A stretch of DNA of 37,533 nucleotides, taken from assembly GCF_001620365.2 (NCBI RefSeq), contig NZ_LQMT02000049.1:1-37533 (forward strand). Direction: 5' to 3'. The stretch is from Amycolatopsis keratiniphila subsp. keratiniphila (lineage in GTDB: Bacteria; Actinomycetota; Actinomycetes; Mycobacteriales; Pseudonocardiaceae). Made by a program: the position numbers and the translations under genes. Positions 8,199-16,535 of the stretch are shown piece after piece; position 1 is the first letter of the stretch; each line of letters opens with the position of its first letter. The notes under the pieces are model-generated. The model was not told where the DNA came from. It was given only the letters and a program-made list of their open reading frames with translations, and ran no database searches.

Positions 8199-8964
8199 AC
8201 CGGCGACCGTGAAGGAACTGATGAGGCGGGCCGCCGAGCCGGTGCTGCGCGCGGTGCCCGAGCGGCGGAGCGTGTACCTGGGCTACGACCCGGAGATCAC
8301 CGACGACGAGATCCGGCGGCTGTGCCCGTCCTACGACGAGCCGGCGGATCTCGTCACCCAGGCCGAGCGGTACGCGGCCAAGGCGGCGATGCTCGAAGAG
8401 GCCGGGCTGATGGAGAACGGCGAGATCCATCCGGCCGCGGTCCAGATGCACGGCGTGATGCTGCGCGGTTCGGTGCGCGGCGTCCTCACCGGCGTCTTCG
8501 CGTCCGCGCCGCGTTCGGTGCGCGTCGATTGCTACGGAGACGGGCATCAGGCGGTCGTCTGGCGGATGCGGTCGGGGCGGCGGACGACGTTCAGCCTCAG
8601 CGATTTCGGCGAGCTGGGAGCCCGGGTCTTCGGCGGGCTCCCGCACGTGCCCGCCGGGGAGACCGAGCCGATGCGCATCAGGATCGACGAGCACGGAGTG
8701 CCGTTGCCCGGCCAGGAGGAAGAGGTCGGGCTGGTCGCCGACACGCTGAGCCGTCCGCGCACCGGCACGGCGATCCTCGACCTGGTCGCCTTCGGTGGGC
8801 TGAACGCCGAGTACCCGGACTACGGCTTCGTGATCGTGGACAACGATTTGGGGAGGTTCGTTCTGTACGCGGCCCCTTCCGAAGGGTGGCTGATGTTCGG
8901 TGGAATGGACCGCCGGGCACTGGCGGGCTGGCTGCACGAGGCGGTGGACTTGAGCCGGACGTAG
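8191..8964 (+). CDS. EspG-like type VII secretion chaperone, tandem copy 2
   Basis: 257 residues, overlapping the preceding gene by 8 bases and paralogous to it along the whole length. Shared features include an N-terminal acidic YDPE box, an AE(Q/E).....AKAAMLEEAGL helix, the VRGVLTGVFAS strand and the C-terminal AEYPDYGFVIVDNDLGRFVLYAA block. Like copy 1 it fits the EspG (ESX secretion-associated) family but is divergent from the typical copy at 36677. Tandem duplication and overlap suggest the two products act together, perhaps as a heterodimer; this is inference. Both lie at the head of a four-gene operon that continues with two membrane proteins. Confidence 0.6.
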   Translation: MREPATVKELMRRAAEPVLRAVPERRSVYLGYDPEITDDEIRRLCPSYDEPADLVTQAERYAAKAAMLEEAGLMENGEIHPAAVQMHGVMLRGSVRGVLTGVFASAPRSVRVDCYGDGHQAVVWRMRSGRRTTFSLSDFGELGARVFGGLPHVPAGETEPMRIRIDEHGVPLPGQEEEVGLVADTLSRPRTGTAILDLVAFGGLNAEYPDYGFVIVDNDLGRFVLYAAPSEGWLMFGGMDRRALAGWLHEAVDLSRT

Positions 8965-8997
8965 CCGCCTTGGGCGATGACGAGGGGGAATGCGGGC

Positions 8998-10218
8998 ATG
9001 GACCTGGACCGGCGCGCGGCCGACGCGTGGTTCCGGCGGCGAGGGCTGCCGATGGTCATCCACCGGCGGAGGCGTGGAGCGGGCATGTTGCGCCGATCCA
9101 CGCCCGGGCTGGTGTTCCTGTGCCTGCTCGACCTGCTGCTGGCCGCGTTGCTGAAGCTGCTCGACGTCCCCGAGGACGTGCTCGCGGCCCGGATGCGCAG
9201 CAGCGGCGTCGGTTACGTGCTCGGCGTGCTGGCGCTGACGTTCGCCGTTGTCGTGGTGCCGGTGATCGCCGGACGGCTGATGGCGAAGCTGCTTCGCGTG
9301 CTGAGCCACGTCCGGGTCCGGTTGGCCGTGATGGCGGTGACGATCGGCTTCTGGCTGCTCGTGCTGCCGCTCGGCGAGCGGCTGACCGGGCTGGTGTCGT
9401 GGGACAACCCGTTGTGGGTCGCCGTGCTCACCAATCTGGTCGCGCTGGCCGTGCTGATGCTGCTGGTCCGGATCGGCGTCGGCTCGATCCTCACCTGGGC
9501 GGCGCGGAGCGCGGTCGCCCAGGTCAGGGCCATCGGCACGCTGGCGTCACGGGCGTTGCCGCTGCTTCTGCTGGTGGTGATGTTCAGCTTCTTCACCGCC
9601 GAGCTGTGGCAGGCCGTGGAACGGCTGACCCCCGGCCGGTTATGGCTGGTGGTGGGCTTCCTCGTGCTGATCGGCGCCGTGTTCCTGGCGTCGATGCTGT
9701 CCGACGAGATCAAGGAGCTGAAGTCCTGGACCGTGGAGCCCGGCGCGACCGTCCTGCGCGGCACGCCGTTCGACGACGACACCCCGCCCCCGGGCAGGCG
9801 CGCGCTGACGAAGACCGAGCGCCTGAACATCGCCTTGGTGCTGTTCTTCGCCCAAGCGGTGCAGATCGTGGCGTTCGGAGTACTGGTGTTCGCGTTCTTC
9901 GTCGTGTTCGGGGTGCTGATCCTCAGCCCGGAGGTCGTGACGGAGTTCGCCGGCCGCGAATCGGCGCCAGGGACACTGCTGGGTGTCCCCCTCCCGGTGA
10001 GTTCCGCGCTCGTCAACGTCTCCGTTTTCCTCGCGGTCTTCTCCGGTTTGTATTTCGCCGCATCGACCGCGACGGACGCCCGGTACCGGCGTTCTTTCTT
10101 CGAACCTTTGCTGGAGGATGTGAAGATCAGCCTCGCGGCGCGTGACATTTATCTGGCCCATTGGGCGGATGTGCGGCGGGCCGAGGTGGTTACCCTGGAA
10201 GCAGAGGACATTCCGTAG
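8998..10218 (+). CDS. Multi-pass membrane protein of unknown function
   Basis: 406 residues from ATG 8998, which follows GAGGGGG; ATG 8977 is in frame but has no such site. Hydrophobic segments by eye: residues about 38-58, 72-95, 103-125, 133-155, 180-203, 210-230, 275-300 and 328-352, suggesting seven or eight transmembrane helices. The N-terminus is Arg-rich (positive inside). A charged loop (DEIKELKSWTVEPGATVLRG) and a charged C-terminal tail of about 45 residues are predicted cytosolic. I do not recognise a family. It sits 33 bases after the EspG-like pair and 13 bases before another membrane protein, so all four are probably co-transcribed. Confidence 0.7.
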   Translation: MDLDRRAADAWFRRRGLPMVIHRRRRGAGMLRRSTPGLVFLCLLDLLLAALLKLLDVPEDVLAARMRSSGVGYVLGVLALTFAVVVVPVIAGRLMAKLLRVLSHVRVRLAVMAVTIGFWLLVLPLGERLTGLVSWDNPLWVAVLTNLVALAVLMLLVRIGVGSILTWAARSAVAQVRAIGTLASRALPLLLLVVMFSFFTAELWQAVERLTPGRLWLVVGFLVLIGAVFLASMLSDEIKELKSWTVEPGATVLRGTPFDDDTPPPGRRALTKTERLNIALVLFFAQAVQIVAFGVLVFAFFVVFGVLILSPEVVTEFAGRESAPGTLLGVPLPVSSALVNVSVFLAVFSGLYFAASTATDARYRRSFFEPLLEDVKISLAARDIYLAHWADVRRAEVVTLEAEDIP

Positions 10219-10231
10219 TGAGGTGGTCACC

Positions 10232-10846
10232 ATGAGCGGGAAGGGCGGAACTCCCTTCTTCGATGCCCCCGACTTCGTGAAAGGCGATGGCACTCAGGCA
10301 GATCCTCCGGGCGACACGTTCGCCGACCCGCTGTCCGGGCTGGTCACGACCGGCACGACGGCCCAAGCAGATCCGTCGGCGGGAGCCGACGACGTCCACG
10401 TGCAGGTGCCGGGACCGGTCCAGCACGACCCCGAAGTCGTGAGCAGGATGGTCAGCGCGGCCATGCTCGCGGACGACCAGCCCGCCGAAAGCCCGGGCCC
10501 GGAACAGACCGCGGCCCCGTCACCCGCCAAGGTCGTCAGCACGGTGGGTGAACAAGGCGCTGCGCCGATCGGGATCCTGCCCCAGCAGCGGACCTGGCCG
10601 TCGAGGCCGTCTCAGCTGATCCGCCCGCCCCGTCGTCCGAAGCCGGAAGAGCCGGTCGAGGTCGACGAGGAGGCCGAGGTCGAAGTACGGCGCGCCAAGC
10701 GTTCCATGCAGATGCCGAGGCTTGGCAAACCGTCGTCGAACACCGCCGGCGTGATGATCGCGATCGCCCTCATGATCGTCTTCGCGGTGCTCGCCATCCA
10801 GCTGCTCGCGAGCCTGTTCAACAGCATCGCGGGGATCTTCGGGTAA
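10232..10846 (+). CDS. Single-pass protein with long disordered N-terminus, unknown function
   Basis: 204 residues; ATG 10232 follows GAGGTGG. Residues 1-165 are Pro/Ala/Asp/Gln-rich with no predicted fold. An acidic stretch (PEEPVEVDEEAEVEV) is followed by a basic one (RRAKRSMQMPRLGK). One transmembrane helix lies near the C-terminus (about residues 176-197, MIAIALMIVFAVLAIQLL). This is the layout of a tail-anchored protein whose disordered part would be cytosolic. It is the last gene of the EspG-like operon and is followed directly by a strong hairpin. I do not recognise a family. Confidence 0.65.
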   Translation: MSGKGGTPFFDAPDFVKGDGTQADPPGDTFADPLSGLVTTGTTAQADPSAGADDVHVQVPGPVQHDPEVVSRMVSAAMLADDQPAESPGPEQTAAPSPAKVVSTVGEQGAAPIGILPQQRTWPSRPSQLIRPPRRPKPEEPVEVDEEAEVEVRRAKRSMQMPRLGKPSSNTAGVMIAIALMIVFAVLAIQLLASLFNSIAGIFG

Positions 10847-10873
10847 CCCGTCCGGCGGATACCGCCGGACGGG
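10847..10873 (+). terminator. Hairpin after the EspG-like operon
   Basis: Perfect 12-bp arms (CCCGTCCGGCGG / CCGCCGGACGGG) around ATA, starting right after the stop codon at 10846. No U-tract, as is common in high-GC actinobacteria. Confidence 0.75.
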
Positions 10874-11001
10874 GCCGTCCGTCCAGAAGTCACCCATCGG
10901 GATACCCTGGCCCTACGGTCGGGGTACCCGGTGTTGACCCGGGTCGCACCCCGGCGCCGCGTGACTAGTGGGGTGGGCGTATCAGCGAGGGCGTGCAGTC
11001 G

Positions 11002-13047
11002 GTGCCCGAGACGGGCACGAGTGGTCCGTCGGGACGTGACGCTTCCACCATGCACCGGGTGCGGCGGGTGCTGGCGATCAAGCCGTTCCGCCGGATCTGG
11101 GGTGTGTCCTATCTGTGCAGCGTCGCGGACTGGCTGAACCTCCTCACGCTGACCGGTCTGGTCACCAAACTGACCGACAACTACGCCGCGCAGAACTTCG
11201 CGTTCGTCGGGGTCGTGCTGACCTCGCTGCTGCCGGGGCTGCTGTTCGCCCCGCTCGGCGGGCTGCTCGCCGACCGCTTCGACCGGCGCAAGGTGATGGT
11301 GCTCTGCGATCTCGGCCGGTGCGGGTTCCTGCTGTCGATCGCGTTCGTCGGCACCCCGTGGTGGGTGTTCGTCGGCAACTTCCTGGTCGGCTGCTGCTCG
11401 ATGATGTGGATCCCGTCGAAGGACGCGGCGGTGCCGAACTTGCTGCGCCGTCCGGACCAGGTCGAGACGGCCAACCAGCTCGGCATGGTGATGACCTACG
11501 GCCTCGCGGTGATCACCGCGGCCGGGGCGAACGCCGTGCTCACCGGTAGCAACACCACGTTCCACTTCTTCCAGGGCGATGCCCAGCTCGGCATCGCCAA
11601 GGTCGCCGTCGTCATCACCGGCCTGCTGTACCTGACCAGCGCGATCGTGATCGCGACCCGGATCCCCGAGCTGTCGCTGCGCAACGTCCACGCGGTCGAG
11701 AAGCCCAAGGTCAAGGCCGCCGACGAGGAGAAGTTCGGCTTCCGGCAGATGATCGCCGACGGCGCCCGGTTCGTGCGGACGACGCCGCTGGTGCGCGGGC
11801 TGATGATCGGTGCTTTCGGCGCCTTCGCCGCCGGTGGCGCGGTGATCGGTTCCGCCAAGCCGTACTCGTCCAGCCTGCTCGCCGGTGACGCGGCGTTCAA
11901 CCTGCTCGTCCTGGCCGTCTTCCTCGGGCTCGCGACCGGGATGGCGGTGGCGCCGAAGCTCGCCAGGCGGCTCGCGCACGACCGGCTGTTCGGGATCTCG
12001 ATCGTCGCCGCGGGCCTTTGTCTCGTCGTGGTGGCGCTGTCGCCGCATCTCGCCGTTTCGCTGGTCGCGGTCGCCGCGGTCGGGGTCTGGGCGGGGACGG
12101 CGTTCCTGACCGGTGTCACGATCATCGGTTCGCGGATCGAGGACGCCGTCCGCGGCCGGATCAACGCGATCTACCAGTCGCTGATGAAGATCGTGCTGTT
12201 CGGCTCGACCGTGCTGGTGCCGTTGCTGATCAGCCTCGTCCACACTCGCAAGATCGAAGTGTTCGGCAGTCCGATCACGATCGACGGGACGCGGCCGGTG
12301 ATGCTCGGCGGCGGTGTCCTCGCGCTGCTCGCCGGCATCTTCGCGTACCGGCAGATGGACGACCGGCGGGCCGAACCGATCCTCGCCGACCTTCGCAACG
12401 CTTTGCGCCGCAGCCCGCGTCGCGTGAACGGGCTGCTGATCGCGCTAGAAGGCACGCGGGCGATCAACACCGAGACCCAGGCCGCGCGGCTGGCCGAATG
12501 GCTGCGCGCGGGTACGCGTCCGGTCGTACTGGCCGCCGATCCGGCGCTGGACGATCAGCGGCTCGCGAAGCTCGTCTCCGGCGCTTCGCTGTCCGGTGCG
12601 CGGGCGCAGGCGCTGGCCGCCGCCGCGGTGCGGGCGGACATCGTCGAACGGGACATCCAGCCCGCGCTCGACGCCGGTTCCGTCGTGGTGATGGAGCGGT
12701 TCGTGGACTCGCCGCTGGCGCATCTGTCCGCGGTCGCCGGACTGGACAGCCAGGAGCTCGAAGGGCTCGCGGACTGGGCGACCGGCAGGCTGCGGCCCGA
12801 CATCACCATCCTGCTGGACGCCGATCCCGGCACGGTGATGCGGAAGTCGGAGTCGCTGGACGCGCAGTGGCGGGTGCAGCATCTGCTCACGGAGATGGCC
12901 GCCGCCGACCCGGACCGGTATGTCGTGGTCGACGCGGAAGGTACCGAGGACGAAGTGAGCGACCGGGTGCGGACCGCGATCCGCGCGGTGCTCGTCGGCA
13001 GGCTCGCCGGGCTCGCTCCGGCGGAGGAGAAGGTCGAAGCGAGATGA
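11002..13047 (+). CDS. MFS transporter fused to a degenerate dTMP kinase-like domain
   Basis: About 681 residues. Residues about 15-460 form an MFS-type transporter of 10-12 helices with the loop motif GGLLADRFDRRKVM. Residues about 475-670 align with thymidylate kinase: EGTRAINTETQAARLAEWL, the ERFVDSPLA box (family DRYVDSSLA), DITILLDADP and a C-terminal AADPDRYVVVDA. The kinase P-loop is lost: the family EG.(D/E)GAGKST is replaced by EGTRAINTET (residues 483-492; nucleotides 12448-12477), with no GxxGxGK. ATP binding is therefore doubtful. GTG 11002 lies 10 bases after GAGGG; GTG 10993 and ATG 11050 are alternatives. The stop overlaps holB (ATGA), the usual actinobacterial tmk-holB neighbourhood. 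The transported substrate is unknown. Confidence 0.85.
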   Translation: MPETGTSGPSGRDASTMHRVRRVLAIKPFRRIWGVSYLCSVADWLNLLTLTGLVTKLTDNYAAQNFAFVGVVLTSLLPGLLFAPLGGLLADRFDRRKVMVLCDLGRCGFLLSIAFVGTPWWVFVGNFLVGCCSMMWIPSKDAAVPNLLRRPDQVETANQLGMVMTYGLAVITAAGANAVLTGSNTTFHFFQGDAQLGIAKVAVVITGLLYLTSAIVIATRIPELSLRNVHAVEKPKVKAADEEKFGFRQMIADGARFVRTTPLVRGLMIGAFGAFAAGGAVIGSAKPYSSSLLAGDAAFNLLVLAVFLGLATGMAVAPKLARRLAHDRLFGISIVAAGLCLVVVALSPHLAVSLVAVAAVGVWAGTAFLTGVTIIGSRIEDAVRGRINAIYQSLMKIVLFGSTVLVPLLISLVHTRKIEVFGSPITIDGTRPVMLGGGVLALLAGIFAYRQMDDRRAEPILADLRNALRRSPRRVNGLLIALEGTRAINTETQAARLAEWLRAGTRPVVLAADPALDDQRLAKLVSGASLSGARAQALAAAAVRADIVERDIQPALDAGSVVVMERFVDSPLAHLSAVAGLDSQELEGLADWATGRLRPDITILLDADPGTVMRKSESLDAQWRVQHLLTEMAAADPDRYVVVDAEGTEDEVSDRVRTAIRAVLVGRLAGLAPAEEKVEAR

Positions 13048-14240
13048 CGCTGATCGGTGTCTGGAAACAGCTCGTCGGCCAGGAGCCTGCCGCGCGCACG
13101 CTTTCCTCGGCGTCGACGGCGGCCGCCCGGATCATCGACAACCAGCCCGTCGCGCCCGGCGCGATGACGCACGCCTGGCTGATCACCGGTCCGCCGGGTT
13201 CGGGACGCTCGACGGCCGCGCGGGTTTTCGCGGCGGCGTTGCAATGCAGCACCGGTACCGGCTGCGGTGAATGCCCGGGTTGCCGCACCGTGATGGCCGG
13301 GACGCACGCGGACGTCAAGCTCGTCGTGCCGGAAGGTCTTTCGATCTCGGTCGCGGAAATGCGTTCGCTGGTGCAGGCCGCGGCCCGCCGCCCGACCACC
13401 GGGAAGTGGCAGGTGGTGATCATCGAGGACTCCGACAGGCTGACCGAAGGCGCGTCGAACGCGTTGCTGAAGGCCGTCGAGGAGCCGCCGGATCGCACGG
13501 TGTTCCTGCTGTGCGCGCCGTCGGATCACCCGGACGACGTGTCGGTGACGATCCGCTCGCGGTGCCGTCTGGTCACTCTGCGGACGCCGCCGGTCGAGGC
13601 GATCGCGCAGGTGCTCGTGGAGCGGGACGGCATCGATCCCGAACGCGCGCGGTGGGCCGCGTCCGTCTCAAGTGGACATGTCGGCCGCGCGCGGCGGCTC
13701 GCCACCGACGAGGCGGCCCGGCAGCGGCGGGCGACGGTGCTGCGGATCCCGCTCGGCCTGCGGCGGCCGTCCGATGTGTTCACTTGCGCCGACCAGCTGA
13801 TCAGCGCCGCGGAGGCCGACGCGGGCGAGGAGAGCAAGGTCCGCGACGAGGCCGAACGTTCCGAACTCCGCACCGCGATGGGCGGTGACGGCACCGGAAA
13901 GGGTGTCGCCGGGGCGAAACGCGCCGCCGAAGCCGCCGTGAAGCAGCTCGAGAAGCGCCAGAAGTCCCGCGCGACCCGAACGCAGCGGGACACCCTGGAT
14001 CTCGCGCTGGTGGACCTGGCCGCGTTCTACCGGGACGTGCTCGTGACCGCGAGCGGCGCGGGCGCGACGCTGAACCACCCGGACCACGCCTCGGAAATCT
14101 CGCAGGCCGCCTCCGCGTGGGCGCCGGACTCGATCCTGCGGCGGCTCGAAGCCGTCCTGGAATGCCGCGAGGCGATCGACCTGAACGTGAAGCCGAGGAT
14201 CGCCGTCGAAGCCATGGTCACCACCCTGCGGCAGGGCTGA
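13044..14240 (+). CDS. holB: DNA polymerase III subunit delta' (clamp loader)
   Basis: 398-residue clamp-loader subunit that helps load the beta sliding clamp in the cytosol. The AAA+ domain begins near residue 40 with GPPGSGRST (49-57), where Arg replaces the Walker A Lys, a change common in actinobacterial delta' and consistent with a subunit that does not hydrolyse ATP. A zinc module CGECPGC follows, then the box IIEDSDRLTEGASNALLKAVEEPP and the sensor-like SRC in IRSRCRL. The C-terminal helical domain starts near residue 230 and includes a basic KQLEKRQKSRATRTQRD stretch. The ATG overlaps the stop of the MFS-kinase fusion, so translation is coupled. Confidence 0.93.
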   Translation: MTLIGVWKQLVGQEPAARTLSSASTAAARIIDNQPVAPGAMTHAWLITGPPGSGRSTAARVFAAALQCSTGTGCGECPGCRTVMAGTHADVKLVVPEGLSISVAEMRSLVQAAARRPTTGKWQVVIIEDSDRLTEGASNALLKAVEEPPDRTVFLLCAPSDHPDDVSVTIRSRCRLVTLRTPPVEAIAQVLVERDGIDPERARWAASVSSGHVGRARRLATDEAARQRRATVLRIPLGLRRPSDVFTCADQLISAAEADAGEESKVRDEAERSELRTAMGGDGTGKGVAGAKRAAEAAVKQLEKRQKSRATRTQRDTLDLALVDLAAFYRDVLVTASGAGATLNHPDHASEISQAASAWAPDSILRRLEAVLECREAIDLNVKPRIAVEAMVTTLRQG

Positions 14241-14342
14241 TTCGCGCTTCGCTCCGCCACCCCACCCCCCGCCCTTCCCAAGGGGGGCGACCCCGAGTCC
14301 AGTTTACCGGGGGTGGAGGGGGAAAAGGGCTGGTCGCGGGAG

Positions 14343-14384
14343 TTGTCCACAGGTGGGGATGGTTGTGGACAAGTGCTGTGGGTA
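14343..14384. promoter_or_regulatory. Cluster of DnaA-box-like sites
   Basis: TTGTCCACA at 14343-14351 and its inverted match TGTGGACAA at 14364-14372 both fit the actinobacterial DnaA box (TTGTCCACA) perfectly. A third, weaker site (CTGTGGGTAA, 7/9 inverted) follows near 14377-14385. They lie in the 311-bp non-coding stretch after holB. No AT-rich unwinding region is seen, so it is not an origin by itself. Confidence 0.5.
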
Positions 14385-14415
14385 AGTGAAGGCGCTTCGG
14401 ATTCGGCGGCGGTCG

Positions 14416-14474
14416 GACGCGCCCAATGTGGCATTGGGGACGCTCGATGACCCCAATGTCACATTGGGCGCGTC
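14416..14474. repeat. Long palindrome with CCCAATGT motif
   Basis: 24-bp arms (14416-14439 and 14451-14474) with one mismatch around an 11-base loop. The key motif GCGCCCAATGTGGCATTGGG is repeated inverted. It lies between the convergent holB and surface-protein genes and could be a terminator or a dispersed palindromic repeat. The rest of 14241-14415 contains only C/G runs and the DnaA-box-like cluster. Confidence 0.7.
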
Positions 14475-14496
14475 AGGAAAAGCGACCCAGGGGTAC

Positions 14497-14532
14497 GAAC
14501 GGTCCTCTCACGCGGGCGTGAAAGGACCGTTC
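14497..14532. terminator. Hairpin between convergent genes
   Basis: 17-bp arms with one mismatch (GAACGGTCCTCTCACGC / GCGTGAAAGGACCGTTC) around GG. It sits 20 bases from the stop of the minus-strand surface-protein gene and is placed to terminate it. It shares the GGACCGTTC / GAACGGTCC motif with the palindrome after topA. Confidence 0.7.
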
Positions 14533-14551
14533 ATCACCCTCCTCGCCCCGT

Positions 14552-16240
14552 CTAGTCCTCCGAGTCCAGAGAGCGCGGCCGTGGTGAAGGCTTGAAGCCA
14601 GGCGACTTCTTCGCGACCGGGACCACCGCGAGCCGGCGCCGTCCCGGCATGGCGGCCACGAGAACGACACCGATCAGCAGCATCGCCGTACCCGACCAGA
14701 ACATCGGCACCGTGTCGTAGGCGGCGTTGGTGTACGCCAGGTTCTTGACCGGCCCCTTCGGCGCCGCGCCACCGTTGTTCCCGGCAGGAGGCGCCTGAGC
14801 CGTACCGCACTCGACACCACCCGTGGGCGCGTACGCCCGGGCGATCTGCTCACCGAGCGAGACCTGGGCCAGCGACGAAGGCAGCTTCTTCGCGGCGTCC
14901 GGCGGCAACGCCTTCTGCAGCGCCGTCGTCGGCAGGATCTGCAGGTCCAGCAGCCGCGCCGAGGCGCCCATCTGGAAGCCCTTGAACGGCGAAGTCATGT
15001 CGCTCGACTTCTGGTTCAGCCCGGCGATCGACAGCTTCAGCACCCCGATGTCGAGGGTGAGCCCGTTCCCGGCCTCGCCGCCGGGAAGCTGCTTGGTGGC
15101 ACCGTTCAGCATCTCGGCCAGCCCGCCGATCACCGGCACGTTCTTCAGCTGGTCGAAACCCGGAACCTGCTTGAGCGACGGCAACGGGATCCCGATCGGG
15201 ATGTCCTTGGTCGGGTTGTTCGCGTCGAGAGTGAACAGCACCTTGTCGCCGCGGACGATCTGCAGCACCGGGGCGCTGTACTCGACCTTCGACGTCTTCT
15301 TGTCGCCGGTCGAGGTGACCCGCAGCGTCGGCTGGCTGGCGACCTTGATCGTCAAGCCGAGCGGCGTGCCCTTCAGCAGTTCGATGTTGGCCGCCTGCAG
15401 GGTCGACGTCGACTCGACGGCCTTGTTCTTCGAGCCGGGGATGTCGACGAGCCGCACGACCGAACGCGACGACAGCGTGTTCGGCAGGCTCAGCACCGCG
15501 CCCTTGCCGTCGGCGCTGGCGCTGGTGCCCGAAAGCAGCCCGCCGAGGTTCGCCAGCGGGCCGAGCGCGGACAGACCCGCCTTGAGCTGGTCGGAGGCCT
15601 GGGTCAGCTGGTCGGCGCCCGGGATGTTCGGGATCGTCGGCAGCAGCGCGAGGTTCGCGATCGAAGTGCTCGAATCGGCGATCGTGCCGACGCACGGCCC
15701 GAGCGTCGGGCTCCAGCGCGCGTGCGCCTGACCGTTGAGCAGGCCGAGGTTGAACAGCGGGTTCTTCGGCGCGTTGAGGCCGCCGCTGATCGGCTTCGCG
15801 TTGTCCGGCAACGCCGTCTGCACGAGGCTGCCCGGCGTCTGCGGCGCGTTGCCTGCGGCGGACAGGCCGAACGGCGACGACTGCGCGATCGACTTCTCAT
15901 AGTTCAGGTAGGCCTCGGAGTTGGCCTGCGCGCTGGAAAGCCCCATCCCGGCTTCGAGCGCGGACTGCTTCGGCAGCAACTCGCCCGCTCCCGGCAGGAT
16001 GGCGCTGGTCGGCACCGCGTTCGGCAGCAGCCGCAGCACCCCGAGCGCCGCTCCCGCGTCACCGACCGCCTTCCCCAGCGGCTGCGGCCCGATCGGCGCC
16101 GACATCGGCGGCTGTCCCGGATTCGCCGGATCGGGGATCGGCGTGGTCGGGATCGTCTGGGCGGTCGCCGGAGCCGCGGTCAGCAGAAGCAGGGCCGCGG
16201 CGGCCGGAAGCGCCAGCACACGGGGCAGTCGTTGCCGCAT
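14552..16240 (-). CDS. Large exported protein with C-terminal membrane anchor, unknown function
   Basis: 562 residues. ATG 16240 follows GGAGGA by 7 bases. Residues 1-27 are a Sec signal peptide ending ATAQ. The body (about 30-480) is rich in Ala, Gly, Leu and Pro with repeated beta-type segments (LTIKVASQPTLRVTSTG, LTLDIGVLKLSIAGL). A Gly/Pro/Asn-rich linker precedes one hydrophobic helix (about 515-535, FWSGTAMLLIGVVLVAAM), which is followed by a basic GRRRLAVVPVAKK tail. This is a signal-peptide plus membrane-anchor layout with the body outside the cell. Three Cys are visible outside the signal. I do not recognise a family. It is a single gene between two convergent neighbours. Confidence 0.75.
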   Translation of the reverse strand: MRQRLPRVLALPAAAALLLLTAAPATAQTIPTTPIPDPANPGQPPMSAPIGPQPLGKAVGDAGAALGVLRLLPNAVPTSAILPGAGELLPKQSALEAGMGLSSAQANSEAYLNYEKSIAQSSPFGLSAAGNAPQTPGSLVQTALPDNAKPISGGLNAPKNPLFNLGLLNGQAHARWSPTLGPCVGTIADSSTSIANLALLPTIPNIPGADQLTQASDQLKAGLSALGPLANLGGLLSGTSASADGKGAVLSLPNTLSSRSVVRLVDIPGSKNKAVESTSTLQAANIELLKGTPLGLTIKVASQPTLRVTSTGDKKTSKVEYSAPVLQIVRGDKVLFTLDANNPTKDIPIGIPLPSLKQVPGFDQLKNVPVIGGLAEMLNGATKQLPGGEAGNGLTLDIGVLKLSIAGLNQKSSDMTSPFKGFQMGASARLLDLQILPTTALQKALPPDAAKKLPSSLAQVSLGEQIARAYAPTGGVECGTAQAPPAGNNGGAAPKGPVKNLAYTNAAYDTVPMFWSGTAMLLIGVVLVAAMPGRRRLAVVPVAKKSPGFKPSPRPRSLDSED

Positions 16241-16380
16241 GAACAGGTCCTCCAGTGGGGATGGGCCGATCTTGGGGGACTGAGACCGGCGTCATAGGAC
16301 CTTAACGACGGTGGCCCTCGAAGGTGACGTTCAAGCCTCCGCTACACTTGGCTCCGTCATCGGGTGCGAGCCCGATGTCC

Positions 16381-16454
16381 GCCGCCTTAGCTCAGTCGGC
16401 CAGAGCGATTCACTCGTAATGAATAGGTCAGGGGTTCGATTCCCCTAGGCGGCT
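16381..16454 (+). tRNA. tRNA-Thr (CGT anticodon)
   Basis: A full cloverleaf is readable. The acceptor stem is GCCGCCT / AGGCGGC. The D arm contains AGCTCAGTCGGCCAGAGC. The anticodon stem ATTCA / TGAAT encloses the loop CTCGTAA, with anticodon CGT at 16415-16417. The T arm is AGGGGTTCGATTCCCCT. The discriminator base is T and the CCA end is not encoded. CGT reads ACG threonine codons. A hairpin follows at 16461-16500. Confidence 0.95.
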
Positions 16455-16460
16455 CCGCAG

Positions 16461-16500
16461 GTCAGGGCCTCATTCGGAACACTCCGGATGAGGCCCTGAC
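16461..16500. terminator. Hairpin after tRNA-Thr
   Basis: Arms GTCAGGGCCTCAT and ATGAGGCCCTGAC pair perfectly, extended by CGG/CCG with mismatches. It lies 6 bases after the tRNA and 35 bases from the convergent tetR stop, so it can serve both. A short T-run (TCGTTT) follows on the plus strand. Confidence 0.8.
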
Positions 16501-16535
16501 TCGTTTCCGGCGCGGCACCGGGCCGTGCCGAAAGT

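Noticed and set aside
10934..10971. TTGACC / TAGTGG promoter before the MFS fusion
   Set aside because: The two hexamers are 26 bp apart, too far for a sigma-70-type promoter, and no better pair was found.
14343..14474. Replication origin
   Set aside because: Only two good DnaA boxes, no AT-rich stretch and no dnaA, dnaN or gyr genes nearby.
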